Assembly: GCA_020627965.1 (NCBI GenBank)
Contig: JAHDFX010000001.1
Location: forward strand, 61,895-106,780
Source: Saprospiraceae bacterium
Lineage (GTDB): Bacteria; Bacteroidota; Bacteroidia; Chitinophagales; Saprospiraceae
Direction of reading: 5' to 3'
Length of the DNA: 44,886 nucleotides
This document shows positions 7,855 to 16,547 of this stretch, one piece after another (within the stretch, counting starts at the first letter, position 1; every line of letters starts with the position of its first letter). The position numbers and the translations under genes are program-made. The notes under the pieces are model-generated. The model did no database searches, was not told the origin of the DNA, and worked only from the letters and a program-made list of their open reading frames with translations.

Positions 7855-8580
7855 ATGAATCAATTTAAAATATTGGCAGGCATTGTATTGGGGCTTGTTA
7901 TATTAATCCTAAGTTGTGGAAAAGAAGACGATGAACCAGTTCTTAATACCACAGATTTCACAACAACTATCGACGAAAATCCTGGCATTGGTCAAAGCCT
8001 TGGCGATATTAGTGCTTCTACGAATCAAGGTAGCCTTACTTTTAGTTTGACAAGCCAGGAACCTTCCGGAGCCTTTATTATAGATGCTTCGAGTGGTAAC
8101 CTTACCGTTGCGGAACCGGATGAATTTGATTATGAGTTTAGAGAATCTTTGTCGGCTGTTGTAAACGTCAGCAATGGCGCTCTAAGTAAAACAGTGAATG
8201 TATTGGTTTTGCTCAATGATGTAAAAGCAAGCGCAACTGACCTAAATAGACTACAAAGAACCTGGGAAATGGTGAATTTCTCTTATAATGGAGTCGCTGC
8301 CAGCATGTTCAATCATACTTGTAGACTAGATGATGCAATGGCGTTCCAGGCAAACGGAACCTATTTGTATAATGGAGGAGCAGAGCTATGTGGTGGAGAG
8401 GACAGCGCTCAACAAAAATCAGGAACCTGGGATTTAGATGAAAACCTGAACTTTGTCTTATTTGATAAGGGAACGATTAAAGAATTAAGAGCCAATATAG
8501 ACTTTTTTACAGATACAAATCTCAATATGTCGGGAACTTACATGTTTTCCTCTTTTTCTGGTGAAACTGTTCCGCAGTAA
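7855..8580 (+). CDS. Lipoprotein with cadherin-like domain and lipocalin-like C-terminal half
   Basis: The 241-residue protein begins with a lipoprotein signal peptide ending ILILSCGK, so Cys21 is the likely lipidated residue. Residues about 35-118 read like one cadherin repeat: TIDENPGIGQSLG, then GAFIIDASSGNLTV, then FDYE and the closing LLNDV. Residues about 125-235 resemble small lipocalin-like domains: LQRTWEMVNFSYNG, CRLDDAMAFQANGTY and SGTWDLDENLNFVLF, with three cysteines. Ligand and function are unknown. It lies 21 bp after rbfA and 1 bp before the permease start region, so it is probably cotranscribed with both. It appears to interrupt a more usual rbfA-permease pairing. Confidence 0.7.
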   Translation: MNQFKILAGIVLGLVILILSCGKEDDEPVLNTTDFTTTIDENPGIGQSLGDISASTNQGSLTFSLTSQEPSGAFIIDASSGNLTVAEPDEFDYEFRESLSAVVNVSNGALSKTVNVLVLLNDVKASATDLNRLQRTWEMVNFSYNGVAASMFNHTCRLDDAMAFQANGTYLYNGGAELCGGEDSAQQKSGTWDLDENLNFVLFDKGTIKELRANIDFFTDTNLNMSGTYMFSSFSGETVPQ

Positions 8581-8581
8581 T

Positions 8582-9806
8582 ATGAATTTACCATTCAAAA
8601 TAGCCAGGCGTTATTTGTTTTCTAAAAAATCGACGAATGCCATTTATATCAGGTATTTCGGTTTTTGGGATTACACTGGGTACGGCTGCACTGATCATTA
8701 TTCTTTCTGTTTTTAATGGCTTTGGCGATTTGCTGAGTAGTCTGTTTGATAAATTTAACCCGGACATCAAAATAACTGCTGTGGAAGGTAAAGTCTTTAC
8801 GCCTACAGCCATCCAGCTTGAGCAACTTCGCAAACTGGAGGGGGTAGAGTATATATCTCAAACGCTGGAAGAAAATGCTATGTTTGAATATGGTAAAAAT
8901 ACCGATTTTGGTATAATTAAGGGCGTTGACGAATGGTTTGATGAGGTAACATCTATTGATACTACAGTGGTGCGGGGTAGATATGAACTCCAAATGGATG
9001 GACGTAATTTTGCTATTCTTGGTCTGGGTATGGAGCATAAACTATCTGCCAGTATTGCAGACATTATTTCTACGCTAAATATATACATGCCCAAGCGCAA
9101 GGTTTCCAGCAGTCTGCTTCAGGAACCGATCAAAAAGAGAAGAATCAATTTTGGTGGTACTTTTGTTGTACAACAAAGTGATTTTGACGAGCATTATGTA
9201 GTTGTACCGCTGGATTTTGCACGCGAGCTATTGAGTTATGACACTGAGGTCAGCTCATTGGAAATTAAATTATATACAGATGTCAATAAGCCAGCTACTC
9301 TGGCAGCTATAGAAAAAGTGATGGGCAGTGGTTTTGCAGTAAAAGACCGTTATCAGCAAAATGAAGCATTTTTCAAAATTATGAACATTGAAAAATGGAT
9401 TGCTTATGTGATATTGAGCTTTACATTGGTCTTGGTTGCCTTCAATATGGTCGGTTCGCTTTGGATGCTGGTTATTGAGAAAAAACAAGATATTGCTATA
9501 CTAAAATCAATGGGTGCCACCTCAAAAATGGTACGTAATATTTTTCTGAGTGAAGGCTTATTATTGTCTCTGTTCGGTATTGGAATTGGTTTTTTTATTG
9601 CTATTACAGCCTGTTTGTTACAACAAAAATTTGGACTCATTCGCTTACAGGGTAGCGATTCATTTTTGATTGATGCCTATCCGGTCAGTATGCAGTTATG
9701 GGATTTCATAGTTATATTTTTTACGGTTATTCTCATCGGCACATTAGCTGCCCTGATGCCTGCTTTGCGTGCCAGCCGAATTGATAGTATTATAAGAGGG
9801 GAGTAG
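8582..9806 (+). CDS. FtsX/LolC-type ABC transporter permease with a frameshifted N-terminus
   Basis: The main frame (8637-9806, 389 residues) encodes a MacB/LolCE-type permease: TM1 in FGITLGTAALIIILSVFNGF, a large periplasmic domain, then three helices near the C-terminus with the coupling-helix region KKQDIAILKSMGATSKMVRNIFL and the ending ALMPALRASRIDSIIRGE. Family members normally start with a cytoplasmic segment like IARRYLFSKKSTNAI. Exactly that sequence is encoded from ATG 8582, but in another frame (MNLPFKIARRYLFSKKSTNAI), one base out of phase; the switch must fall near 8643-8648. Either there is a one-base insertion in the ATTTATATC stretch (biological or sequencing error) or translation starts at 8637 and lacks the N-terminal segment. 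The substrate is likely a lipoprotein or lipid; no ATPase gene is adjacent. Confidence 0.75.
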
Positions 9807-9812
9807 TTTTTT

Positions 9813-9897
9813 GTGCTATCGTGTTATGGTGTTAATGTGTTATCGTTGACACAGCATAACGATAACACAACGAACAATAACACAATAACACGACAAT
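9813..9897. repeat. 8-bp repeat array folded as an inverted repeat
   Basis: The gap consists of degenerate 8-base units: four of type GTGTTATN on the left (about 9813-9844) and about five of the reverse complement type (TAACACAA/ATAACACA) on the right (9854-9894), around a GTTGACAC loop. The array ends directly before the ATG at 9898, so it forms the whole leader of that gene. Arrays with the same unit occur at 11530-11612, 35103-35134 and 35573-35649. Confidence 0.75.
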
Positions 9898-10251
9898 ATG
9901 CAAGACTGGGAAATAGATTTTGAATGGTTGCGGATACGCCACTTGGTGAAAGACATGTTTGATAAAGAAAAATTACCAGACCTGAATGCTATTTTATTTG
10001 TTATTGGCATACAGGAACTAGGGCGTATGCAAGACGGATTTACCAAAGAGCAAAAACAGGATCTTATGCATATTGCGGTCTGCCGTATACTAAGTTATGA
10101 AGGTTACTATGAATTTATCGGCAGAGATGAAGAAGGTTGGCCGCATTGGGGAGCACTACGTCCTATACAGGAACAAGGGGTGAAAGGACAAAGCGAATTA
10201 TTGAAAAAAAATATTATTCGCTATTTCAAAGAATGGGAAGCTGAACAATGA
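9898..10251 (+). CDS. Hypothetical protein, small soluble, conserved-looking
   Basis: I do not recognise this 117-residue protein. It is soluble and helical, acidic at the N-terminus (MQDWEIDFEWLRIRHLVKDMF), with the central segment LPDLNAILFVIGIQELGRM, and a Trp- and Gly-containing segment EEGWPHWGALRP before a charged C-terminal helix. It has good coding character, an ATG start right after a repeat array, and its stop overlaps the next start by 4 bp (ATGA), so it is translationally coupled to the DUF4199 gene. Confidence 0.65.
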   Translation: MQDWEIDFEWLRIRHLVKDMFDKEKLPDLNAILFVIGIQELGRMQDGFTKEQKQDLMHIAVCRILSYEGYYEFIGRDEEGWPHWGALRPIQEQGVKGQSELLKKNIIRYFKEWEAEQ

Positions 10252-10664
10252 GAACACTTCTGATATATGGCTCTATCCTAGGAGTTTTTTACAGTCTCAT
10301 CACTCTATTCGCCCAATATGGTAACATAGATACTCCCATCATGCGCACCCTAGCCTGTGCAATTACTATACTCTTCGGCATTAATCACTACCTGAAATAT
10401 GGAGCAAACAAAGCAGCATACAATTACTTCTTCGGCATATTGATCGGTGCTGCCATATCTGTATTCGGAGCTTTGTTGTATGGTCTGGTATTGTACTTAT
10501 ATCCCAAATGGAGTTTCTCCGTTTATATGATACAAAGAATGTTGGTGGCTTCTGCATTGATCTCTATTTTTATTCCAAGCTTTTATCTTAGAAATTCCTT
10601 GAAAGGTCGGAAAGAAGAAGAGGATGATGTTTTGGATAGCGAGATGCGGCAAAAACTAAAATAG
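10248..10664 (+). CDS. DUF4199 membrane protein
   Basis: The 138-residue protein has four predicted membrane helices: residues about 3-22 (LLIYGSILGVFYSLITLF), 30-48, 60-88 (NYFFGILIGAAISVFGALLYG) and 96-117. This arrangement and the motif KAAYNYFFGILIGAAIS match DUF4199, a Bacteroidota family of small membrane proteins with no assigned role. It ends in a charged cytoplasmic tail (RKEEEDDVLDSEMRQ). The gene overlaps its upstream neighbour by 4 bp. Confidence 0.7.
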   Translation: MRTLLIYGSILGVFYSLITLFAQYGNIDTPIMRTLACAITILFGINHYLKYGANKAAYNYFFGILIGAAISVFGALLYGLVLYLYPKWSFSVYMIQRMLVASALISIFIPSFYLRNSLKGRKEEEDDVLDSEMRQKLK

Positions 10665-10914
10665 GGGCTATTTTTTGAAATTTGTTATTTTTTGGCAAAA
10701 AACAACAAAAACTGCTTGATTTTTGACTCGACCAGCCTCCCCACAAAAAAGCTCCCTGTACAATGGTATATCTTCTAGTGGAAGAGTTATTACATTATGG
10801 TGGTAAAGAAATTGATGATAATACAGAAACATGAAAACACCGCAAATAATCCTAACAATACTAATAGTATTGACAAGCTACAATAGAAATATGGCAAAGA
10901 AGTGGGGTAGCCCC

Positions 10915-11523
10915 CTATAAAACCCGAATGAACATAATCAACCCAAATATCAGTATTCCACCTCCTGCAATGTAGCGCATCCACTGAAAATGCTTAGGTT
11001 TCATGTAGGCTTTAATCTTGTGAGCTAGTAACAATTTGATAAAATCGGTTATTGCAACGGTGCTTATAATAGCCAAAAAGTGTACTATACAGGCTGTATG
11101 GTTCATGTTTTTTTCTATCATGTTACCCGTTACGGCTATCCATAGAAACAAAACAAAAGGATTTAAAGTGTTAATGGCCATGCCTTTGAAGAAATACCCT
11201 ATATAGTTTTGAGTACTTATCGTCGTTTTTTTAGGAGGTTTATATTTGCTTAATATCGTTGCAAGTCCAAAGCCTATGAGAATTAATCCACCAATAATTC
11301 CCATGTACAGTTTGAAGTTTGGGCTATCAGACAACCATACTACTCCTTTGTAGGCTACTACTACATAAAATACATCACTAAATAATACACCGGCTGATAA
11401 TGCCAGACCGGGTAAAATTCCACGTTCTATGCCTAGCTGTATTAGCATAAAAAAGATAGGCCCGGCAGCAAGGCTTAATAGCAAGCCCAATAATATACCA
11501 TCTTGTAGACCTTCAAAAATCAT
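10915..11523 (-). CDS. LysE-family exporter
   Basis: LysE/RhtB proteins export amino acids or related small molecules. The 202-residue protein has the normal length and about six membrane helices. The first holds the family signature GLLLSLAAGPIFFMLIQLGIERG, followed by LSAGVLFSDVFYVVVAY, and the central loop and helix KGMAINTLNPFVLFLWIAV carry the conserved NP of helix four. The C-terminus (YIAGGGILIFGLIMFI) is the last helix. Substrate cannot be told. The start at 11523 is the only one that keeps the first helix whole. It is divergent from the PhyH gene across an 8-bp repeat hairpin. Confidence 0.85.
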   Translation of the reverse strand: MIFEGLQDGILLGLLLSLAAGPIFFMLIQLGIERGILPGLALSAGVLFSDVFYVVVAYKGVVWLSDSPNFKLYMGIIGGLILIGFGLATILSKYKPPKKTTISTQNYIGYFFKGMAINTLNPFVLFLWIAVTGNMIEKNMNHTACIVHFLAIISTVAITDFIKLLLAHKIKAYMKPKHFQWMRYIAGGGILIFGLIMFIRVL

Positions 11524-11529
11524 ATTTTT

Positions 11530-11612
11530 CGTGTTATTGTGCTATGGTGTTTTCGTATTACCGTATTGTATAAATTACAATAACACGATAACACAGTAAC
11601 ACAATAGCACAA
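11530..11612. repeat. 8-bp repeat array folded as an inverted repeat
   Basis: About five left-hand units (GTGTTATT, GTGCTATG, GTGTTTTC, GTATTACC, GTATTGTA) face four right-hand units of the reverse complement (TAACACGA, TAACACAG, TAACACAA, TAGCACAA), around TAAATTACAA. It is the same unit as at 9813-9897 and lies between the divergent LysE and PhyH genes. Confidence 0.75.
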
Positions 11613-11619
11613 AAAAACT

Positions 11620-11627
11620 TAATTTTG
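11620..11627 (+). promoter_or_regulatory. TAnnTTTG -7 promoter element for the PhyH gene
   Basis: TAATTTTG matches the Bacteroidota -7 consensus and ends 31 bp before the ATG at 11659. The -33 region would fall within the right arm of the repeat array, where no TTTG is seen. Confidence 0.4.
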
Positions 11628-11658
11628 GCTGACTAAACGATTTGTAAAACAACATCAC

Positions 11659-12636
11659 ATGCCATCTCTTCAGCGAATTTTCAACAAATATACAGGAAGC
11701 TTACGTAGCTTACGTGCAGTTTACTACATCAATAATGTTTTAAATGCCCGAAAGCTTCAGCATAATGCGGAATTATATAAAAAACATGGACTAAAGAAAA
11801 GTATTTTTGAGAGCATTAGTAGTCATGATTTTAAAGAGCAAGTCGGAGAAATTCCATGGCTGGATCGCCCTGATGCACTTCAGAGACTTAAAAAACATCC
11901 TGAATTTCAGGATTTTGATGCCGATACACAGGCGCAGTTAATTCAATGGCTGGATAATGGCTTTTTAATTTTGAAAGGTTTTTACAATAAAGAAGACGTT
12001 CGTAAAATAAATGGAGAAGTAGACCGCTTACTAGCCGAGCAAAAAACGGATTTCAATTATACGGGCAGAAAAATAATGGACGCCTACCGTATTTCGCCTC
12101 TTATTAATGATTATTTCAGAAACCCCAGAATGATAAAATTACTCAATTTTATCATGGGACAAACCATCCACCCTTTTCAAACAATCAATTTCATAGAAGG
12201 CACAGAACAAAAAGCACATTCCGATTTTATTCATATGACGAGTGAGCCGAAGGGCTACCTGATTGCAAGCTGGACGGCACTCGAAGACACAAATGAAGGG
12301 AATGGACCTCTTTTCTATTATCCTGGCAGTCATAAATTACCCTATATTCTGAGTAATGACTTTGAAAGTGGTAATAGTCGATGGAAATTAGGCTATAATA
12401 GTTATAAACGTTATGAAGACCGAATAGCTGATTTTATTGAAGAACATCAATTGAAAAAAGAATATTTTTTCGCCGAATCAGGAGATGTATTGTTGTGGCA
12501 CGCTAATTTGTTGCACGGTGGCAGCCCTATTATGCAAAAAGGGAGTACGCGCAAAAGTATGGTGTCACATTATTTTTGTGAAGGAATTATATGTTATCAC
12601 GAGATATCGCAACGCCCAGCTATGCTCGATCAGTAG
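11659..12636 (+). CDS. Phytanoyl-CoA dioxygenase (PhyH) family protein
   Basis: This 325-residue protein is a non-haem Fe(II)/2-oxoglutarate dioxygenase of the PhyH family. The iron ligands are visible: H187-S-D189 in KAHSDFIHM and the distal His286 in HANLLHGGSP, with the 2-oxoglutarate-binding Arg probably in the following KGSTRKSMVSHYF. The family's double-stranded beta-helix is indicated by GFLILKGFYN at the start of the domain and by WTALEDTNEGNGPLFYYPGSHK. The N-terminal 90 residues are basic and helical and are not part of the core. The substrate is unknown; PhyH proteins hydroxylate lipids, antibiotics or small metabolites. Confidence 0.82.
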   Translation: MPSLQRIFNKYTGSLRSLRAVYYINNVLNARKLQHNAELYKKHGLKKSIFESISSHDFKEQVGEIPWLDRPDALQRLKKHPEFQDFDADTQAQLIQWLDNGFLILKGFYNKEDVRKINGEVDRLLAEQKTDFNYTGRKIMDAYRISPLINDYFRNPRMIKLLNFIMGQTIHPFQTINFIEGTEQKAHSDFIHMTSEPKGYLIASWTALEDTNEGNGPLFYYPGSHKLPYILSNDFESGNSRWKLGYNSYKRYEDRIADFIEEHQLKKEYFFAESGDVLLWHANLLHGGSPIMQKGSTRKSMVSHYFCEGIICYHEISQRPAMLDQ

Positions 12637-12958
12637 TTTGTGTCTTTTTTTTTGCATTTGCTGTTTTACAATGAAGGAAGCTTTTTGAGTTTCATTCTTG
12701 AAAGTAAGTATTTGGTTTTTAGGTTTTTGTGGTTTATTTGTAAAGTGTTATTGCATGCTTGCATTTTATATTTTAAATAAATAAATTTGTCACGTTTTTT
12801 ACGTGTAAATCTTTTTATGAAAGGGTATTTGTGTAATTTTGTTGTTACTTAATGTCACTTAATCTGGTGTTTAGGTTTTGACTTTGTGGTTTTACCCCAA
12901 TACATTAATACTGAAATAATGACTAACTATTTTTCCCACTTGACCTAATCCACCCTAT
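12637..12958. other. Non-coding gap, AT-rich, no clear gene
   Basis: The 322-bp gap is AT-rich with long T runs. It holds a short hairpin CACGTTTTTTACGTG near 12791-12805 and a TAATTTTG (about 12833-12841) that could be a -7 element for the small gene at 12959. I see no repeat family, RNA gene or convincing ORF. Confidence 0.5.
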
Positions 12959-13300
12959 ATGAAAATCACGAGAATCGTCGGTTTATCACTAGCCGATATC
13001 CAAAACCTAATTGTTCATCAGGTTAAACAAAGAGAGTTTAGGATGAACACAAACGCACTAGCTTACAGATCCTCCCATTTTAACAATACGGTAAGGGTAA
13101 CCAAACGTGTTGTAGAGGAAAACAAAGCAGTTGTTAGCGCAATAAATGAGTGCCAGTTATCCGTTAGTAAATTAGTATTAATAGCGGATTTTATAAGCGT
13201 AGCGAAGCCACAAGTTGTGGAAAAGCTTATTGTTAATAATCGCTTTGATAATATGACAAAAGTTGAAATCTTGGATGAACTGGTCAACTCCTGCGATTAA
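12959..13300 (+). CDS. Hypothetical small protein
   Basis: I do not recognise this 113-residue protein. It is basic in the first half and appears helical throughout, with a segment VVEENKAVVSAINECQLSVS and a C-terminal half (KPQVVEKLIVNNRF, KVEILDELVNSCD) that could be a small helical fold. There is no signal peptide or membrane segment. It stands alone between an AT-rich gap and an intrinsic terminator 41 bp after its stop, which supports its being a real transcription unit. Coding evidence is moderate only. Confidence 0.5.
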   Translation: MKITRIVGLSLADIQNLIVHQVKQREFRMNTNALAYRSSHFNNTVRVTKRVVEENKAVVSAINECQLSVSKLVLIADFISVAKPQVVEKLIVNNRFDNMTKVEILDELVNSCD

Positions 13301-13340
13301 AAATTTAAATGTTTAGCGGCTATCCTTGCCTAAACAATAG

Positions 13341-13371
13341 AAAATCCTGACGTTTACGTCGGGATTTTTTT
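13341..13371 (+). terminator. Intrinsic terminator after the small hypothetical gene
   Basis: AAAATCCTGACG pairs with CGTCGGGATTTT around a TTTA loop and runs into a T-tract. It lies 40 bp after the stop codon at 13300. Confidence 0.8.
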
Positions 13372-13386
13372 ATTGGTGCCTACTAT

Positions 13387-13478
13387 CAATACTCCGTATT
13401 GATATTGAGAATGCTCCGCATTCGTTTAAGACCTAATGTCATTTGACTGATAAAAGCAAAAACCAATACGGAGTATTG
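13387..13478. repeat. Perfect 15-bp inverted repeat pair CAATACTCCGTATTG
   Basis: CAATACTCCGTATTG at 13387-13401 is repeated as its exact reverse complement at 13464-13478, 62 bp apart. Each copy is itself nearly palindromic, and a related palindrome AATGCTCCGCATT lies between them at about 13410-13422. The rest of the gap to 13706 shows no gene; the DUF6029 frame is open back to 13569 but that part lacks protein-like character. Confidence 0.6.
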
Positions 13479-13706
13479 TGCCATAATATATGAATTTGGT
13501 TTGCTTTGTGACAATATTGTAAAAATAAGGAGCTAATATGCCAAAGTAGTGCTTCTAAAAATAATGCTTTGCTTAACTTAGCTATCAAGTTTAACAGTAT
13601 TGAATATTTGCCAGGCTTATTCGAAGAAATCTCTATTTCCTTTTTTAGCCAAACGATTTCCAAATCAAGTCTAATATTCAGGCATTTTGTAAATTTTAAA
13701 TTAGTT

Positions 13707-15440
13707 ATGAAAAATTATACCCAGACTATTCTGCTCTGTTGTGGAATTTTGTTCGCAGGTGGATCGTTTGCTCAAGGGACTTTCTCCGGAAGCTTACAAG
13801 CTAACGGAAATTTTTTTCAACGAGATACGACCATTGGGGCTGCTAATACACCTCAGTACGACCATTTGAAAACAGGTGGAGAAGCTTGGTTGAACCTGAA
13901 TTATAATATCTCGGGTTTCGACTTTGCCTTGCGTTTTGATATGTACGAAAACTCAAATTTACCTAATCCGCAAGATGCTTACTCAGGACGTGGAATTGGC
14001 TTTTGGCAAATTAAAAAACAGGTAGATAAACTCAATATTACGGCAGGACATCATTACGACCAGTTTGGTAATGGGATTATTCACAGGGCTTACGAAGAGC
14101 GCCCTCTGGGAATTGACCATGCTATATTGGGCTTGCGCCTAACCTATGACCTGACTGAAGACTGGCGTATAAAGGCTTTCTCTGGCAAACAAAAAAATGC
14201 CTTTGGTTTAGATGGTTTTATAACTGGTGTAAATCCGGCACTTATCAGTGGGGCTAGTCTGGAGGGGTTTAAAATGCTGAATGAAAAAGTATCAATAGCA
14301 CCAGGCATTGGCATTGTCAATCGCTCTTTAAATGCTGATCTTATTAGGAGTATTTCTTCTGATATTGGATTGAACAACTTTGGTGATTACTTCTTTAAGC
14401 CCAAATATAACGTGTATGCTTTTTCTGCATACAATACGCTGACAGCAGGAGATTTTGTTTTTAGTGCGGAGGCAGCATTCAAAACACCAGAAGCCATTAT
14501 TTCACCTGTAAATATTGTGGTGGATACAACAGGGCAAGTCTTGGAAGAATATGCGCTGACAGAGTCTCCATCCATTACCGGCAATCAGGTTGCTGGTAAT
14601 TATCTGGTTACTTATCACAGAAAACCAGGGTCTGTACTGTTTGCCAGCCTGGGATATTCCAGAAAAGGCTTTGGTATTACTTTGCAGGCAAAAAGAACAG
14701 AAAATTTCCCGCTTCGTATCAATCCTACACAAAACACTATTCGTGGAGTGATGAATTTTTTACCTCCCATGGCCAGACAAAATACAAAGCGCCTGACAAC
14801 ACGTTATAATGCTGCTACTCAGGATTTAGGTGAATGGGGATTTCAGGCAGATATTTTGTTCAAAATCAGCAAAAAAGTCAGTGGACAGTTAAATCTATCT
14901 AATATTACTGACCTCGACGGCGATTTGCTATATAGAGAAGCGCATCTTATTGGTAAATTTAGAAAACGCCCCTGGGCAGTTACTACAGGTTTGCAATACC
15001 AGCAATACAATCAGGAAGTATTTGAATCTAAACCAGGTGTACCGCTTGTCAATGCTATTGTTCCCTACACAGAAGTAGTCTATAAAATTGATCGAAAAAA
15101 ATCAATTCGTACTGAACTTCAATATCTGCACAGTGATGAAGATTATGGTAAATGGGCTTATGGTTTGCTTGAGTTTAGCATTGCACCAAAATGGTCGTTT
15201 TCTATTGAAGATATGATAACACTCACACCGAAAAAATACTATGAAAAGTCTAATCTTAATGTAGACAATCCTTCAAAACCAGTTCATTTTTATACTGTAT
15301 TTATTTCTTACACAGAAAAAGCAAATAAGTTTTCTTTGGCTTATGTGCGTCAGCCCGATGGTATCAATTGTACTGGCGGGGTATGTCGTTATGAACCAGC
15401 ATTTAGTGGAGTAAGACTTGCTGTAAAGTCTGGCTTTTAA
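13707..15440 (+). CDS. DUF6029-family outer-membrane protein
   Basis: The 577-residue protein has a signal peptide (MKNYTQTILLCCGILFAGGSFAQ), which decides for the ATG at 13707 over the upstream in-frame ATG at 13569. The rest is a string of amphipathic beta strands typical of a large outer-membrane barrel: GGEAWLNLNYNISGFDFALRFDMYENSNL, GRGIGFWQIKKQVDKLNITAGHHYDQFGNG, and a final aromatic-ended strand RLAVKSGF. These features match the DUF6029 family of Bacteroidota. It is followed by an Omp28-related gene 73 bp downstream, a pairing that I recall as conserved, suggesting joint function at the outer membrane. The role is unknown. Confidence 0.78.
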   Translation: MKNYTQTILLCCGILFAGGSFAQGTFSGSLQANGNFFQRDTTIGAANTPQYDHLKTGGEAWLNLNYNISGFDFALRFDMYENSNLPNPQDAYSGRGIGFWQIKKQVDKLNITAGHHYDQFGNGIIHRAYEERPLGIDHAILGLRLTYDLTEDWRIKAFSGKQKNAFGLDGFITGVNPALISGASLEGFKMLNEKVSIAPGIGIVNRSLNADLIRSISSDIGLNNFGDYFFKPKYNVYAFSAYNTLTAGDFVFSAEAAFKTPEAIISPVNIVVDTTGQVLEEYALTESPSITGNQVAGNYLVTYHRKPGSVLFASLGYSRKGFGITLQAKRTENFPLRINPTQNTIRGVMNFLPPMARQNTKRLTTRYNAATQDLGEWGFQADILFKISKKVSGQLNLSNITDLDGDLLYREAHLIGKFRKRPWAVTTGLQYQQYNQEVFESKPGVPLVNAIVPYTEVVYKIDRKKSIRTELQYLHSDEDYGKWAYGLLEFSIAPKWSFSIEDMITLTPKKYYEKSNLNVDNPSKPVHFYTVFISYTEKANKFSLAYVRQPDGINCTGGVCRYEPAFSGVRLAVKSGF

Positions 15441-15513
15441 AGTAAAAACTTATATCCTCTGCGCATAGCAGCTTTAGTGTACTTGTCGGTCGTTTATAAA
15501 ATACCATTCAATT

Positions 15514-16377
15514 ATGTTTAAAATAAAATCTTCCTTTTCTTACCCCATATATATTGCTATAGTAATAACACTGATACTGAGTTTTTCGACTTGTCAGGAA
15601 GTGTGCCCTGACCTGGAACCGCCAACGGTCAATAACACAACAACAGAGGATACTTCCGGGGTTCCTGTACGGCATGTTATTGTAGAAGAATTTACTGGTG
15701 TACAATGTGTTAATTGTCCACAGGGGGCTCAGGCTATACAGGCGCTTATCAATACCTATGGTAATAGGCTTATTGCTGTATCTGTCCATTCTGGTTTTTT
15801 CTCGAATCCACTGCCTGACAGTCAGTATGATTTCCGTACACCTGAAGGAGCAGAATTAGAAACGCTGCTTGGGCCAATTATCGGTTATCCTTCAGCAGTT
15901 ATTAATCGCAAACTGTTTCCTGGCGAAAATTCACGTATGCTGGCACCGGGTACATGGGCTGGTTATATTGCCAGTGAATTGGAACTGCCTCCAAGCATAG
16001 GGATGGATATAGTGAATACATATGATGCAAATAGTCGTAATCTTGATATTAGCATAACGACTAATTTTATTGAGGAAGTGACCGATGATATCAGCCTGAC
16101 CGTAATAATTACTGAAGATGATATTATTGATGCGCAAGTAGATAATACGGGGCTTATTCCTATGTATAATCACAAACACGTATTGCGTAAAGCATTGACA
16201 AACTCAGCTGGGCAGTCTATTGACGCGCAGCCAGTCGGCGGAAATACTACAGAAACTTTCAGCTATACATTACCGCCTGAATGGAATGAGGCTAAGTGTC
16301 ATGTAGTAGCTTTTGTACACCAAAGTGCACCGGATCTGGAAGTTTTGCAGGCGGCAGAGGCTAGTTTGATCGAATAA
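15514..16377 (+). CDS. Omp28-related, thioredoxin-fold envelope protein
   Basis: The 287-residue protein starts with a hydrophobic export signal ending near STCQEVC; a lipoprotein cleavage at Cys28 is possible but the lipobox is atypical. The family signature follows: VIVEEFTGVQCVNCPQGAQAI with a thioredoxin-like CVNC at residues 65-68, then LIAVSVHSGFF and LGPIIGYPSAVINRK, the cis-Pro region of the thioredoxin fold. The C-terminal half is an immunoglobulin-like beta domain (LTVIITEDDIIDAQ, HKHVLRKALT, KCHVVAFVHQ). Omp28-type proteins are outer-membrane-associated in Porphyromonas. Partner of the upstream DUF6029 barrel gene. Confidence 0.82.
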   Translation: MFKIKSSFSYPIYIAIVITLILSFSTCQEVCPDLEPPTVNNTTTEDTSGVPVRHVIVEEFTGVQCVNCPQGAQAIQALINTYGNRLIAVSVHSGFFSNPLPDSQYDFRTPEGAELETLLGPIIGYPSAVINRKLFPGENSRMLAPGTWAGYIASELELPPSIGMDIVNTYDANSRNLDISITTNFIEEVTDDISLTVIITEDDIIDAQVDNTGLIPMYNHKHVLRKALTNSAGQSIDAQPVGGNTTETFSYTLPPEWNEAKCHVVAFVHQSAPDLEVLQAAEASLIE

Positions 16378-16400
16378 ATTTAAATCGGTTCATTCTTATT

Positions 16401-16408
16401 TAAATTTG
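16401..16408 (+). promoter_or_regulatory. TAnnTTTG -7 element, overlapping an AT-only hairpin
   Basis: TAAATTTG matches the -7 consensus and would give a leader of roughly 130 bases for the solute-binding protein gene at 16548. The site overlaps a perfect 10-bp AT-only stem, AAATTTAAAT (16376-16385) with ATTTAAATTT (16398-16407), which begins in the Omp28 stop codon region. This could instead be a weak terminator, so the assignment is tentative. Confidence 0.3.
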
Positions 16409-16547
16409 TAGTTACCTTAGTACGCTTAATGGTATAAATAGCTAAAACCTAATTCACATAAGTAAGCGGACAGGATTAAGTTTAAAACAATGAAGGGTAG
16501 ATTCTGTCAGCTTATTTAATATCCAAATTTTAGACAAATCTAATAAT

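Noticed and set aside
13569-13706. N-terminal extension of the DUF6029 protein
   Set aside because: The signal peptide begins at 13707; the upstream 46 codons read through AT-rich non-coding DNA.
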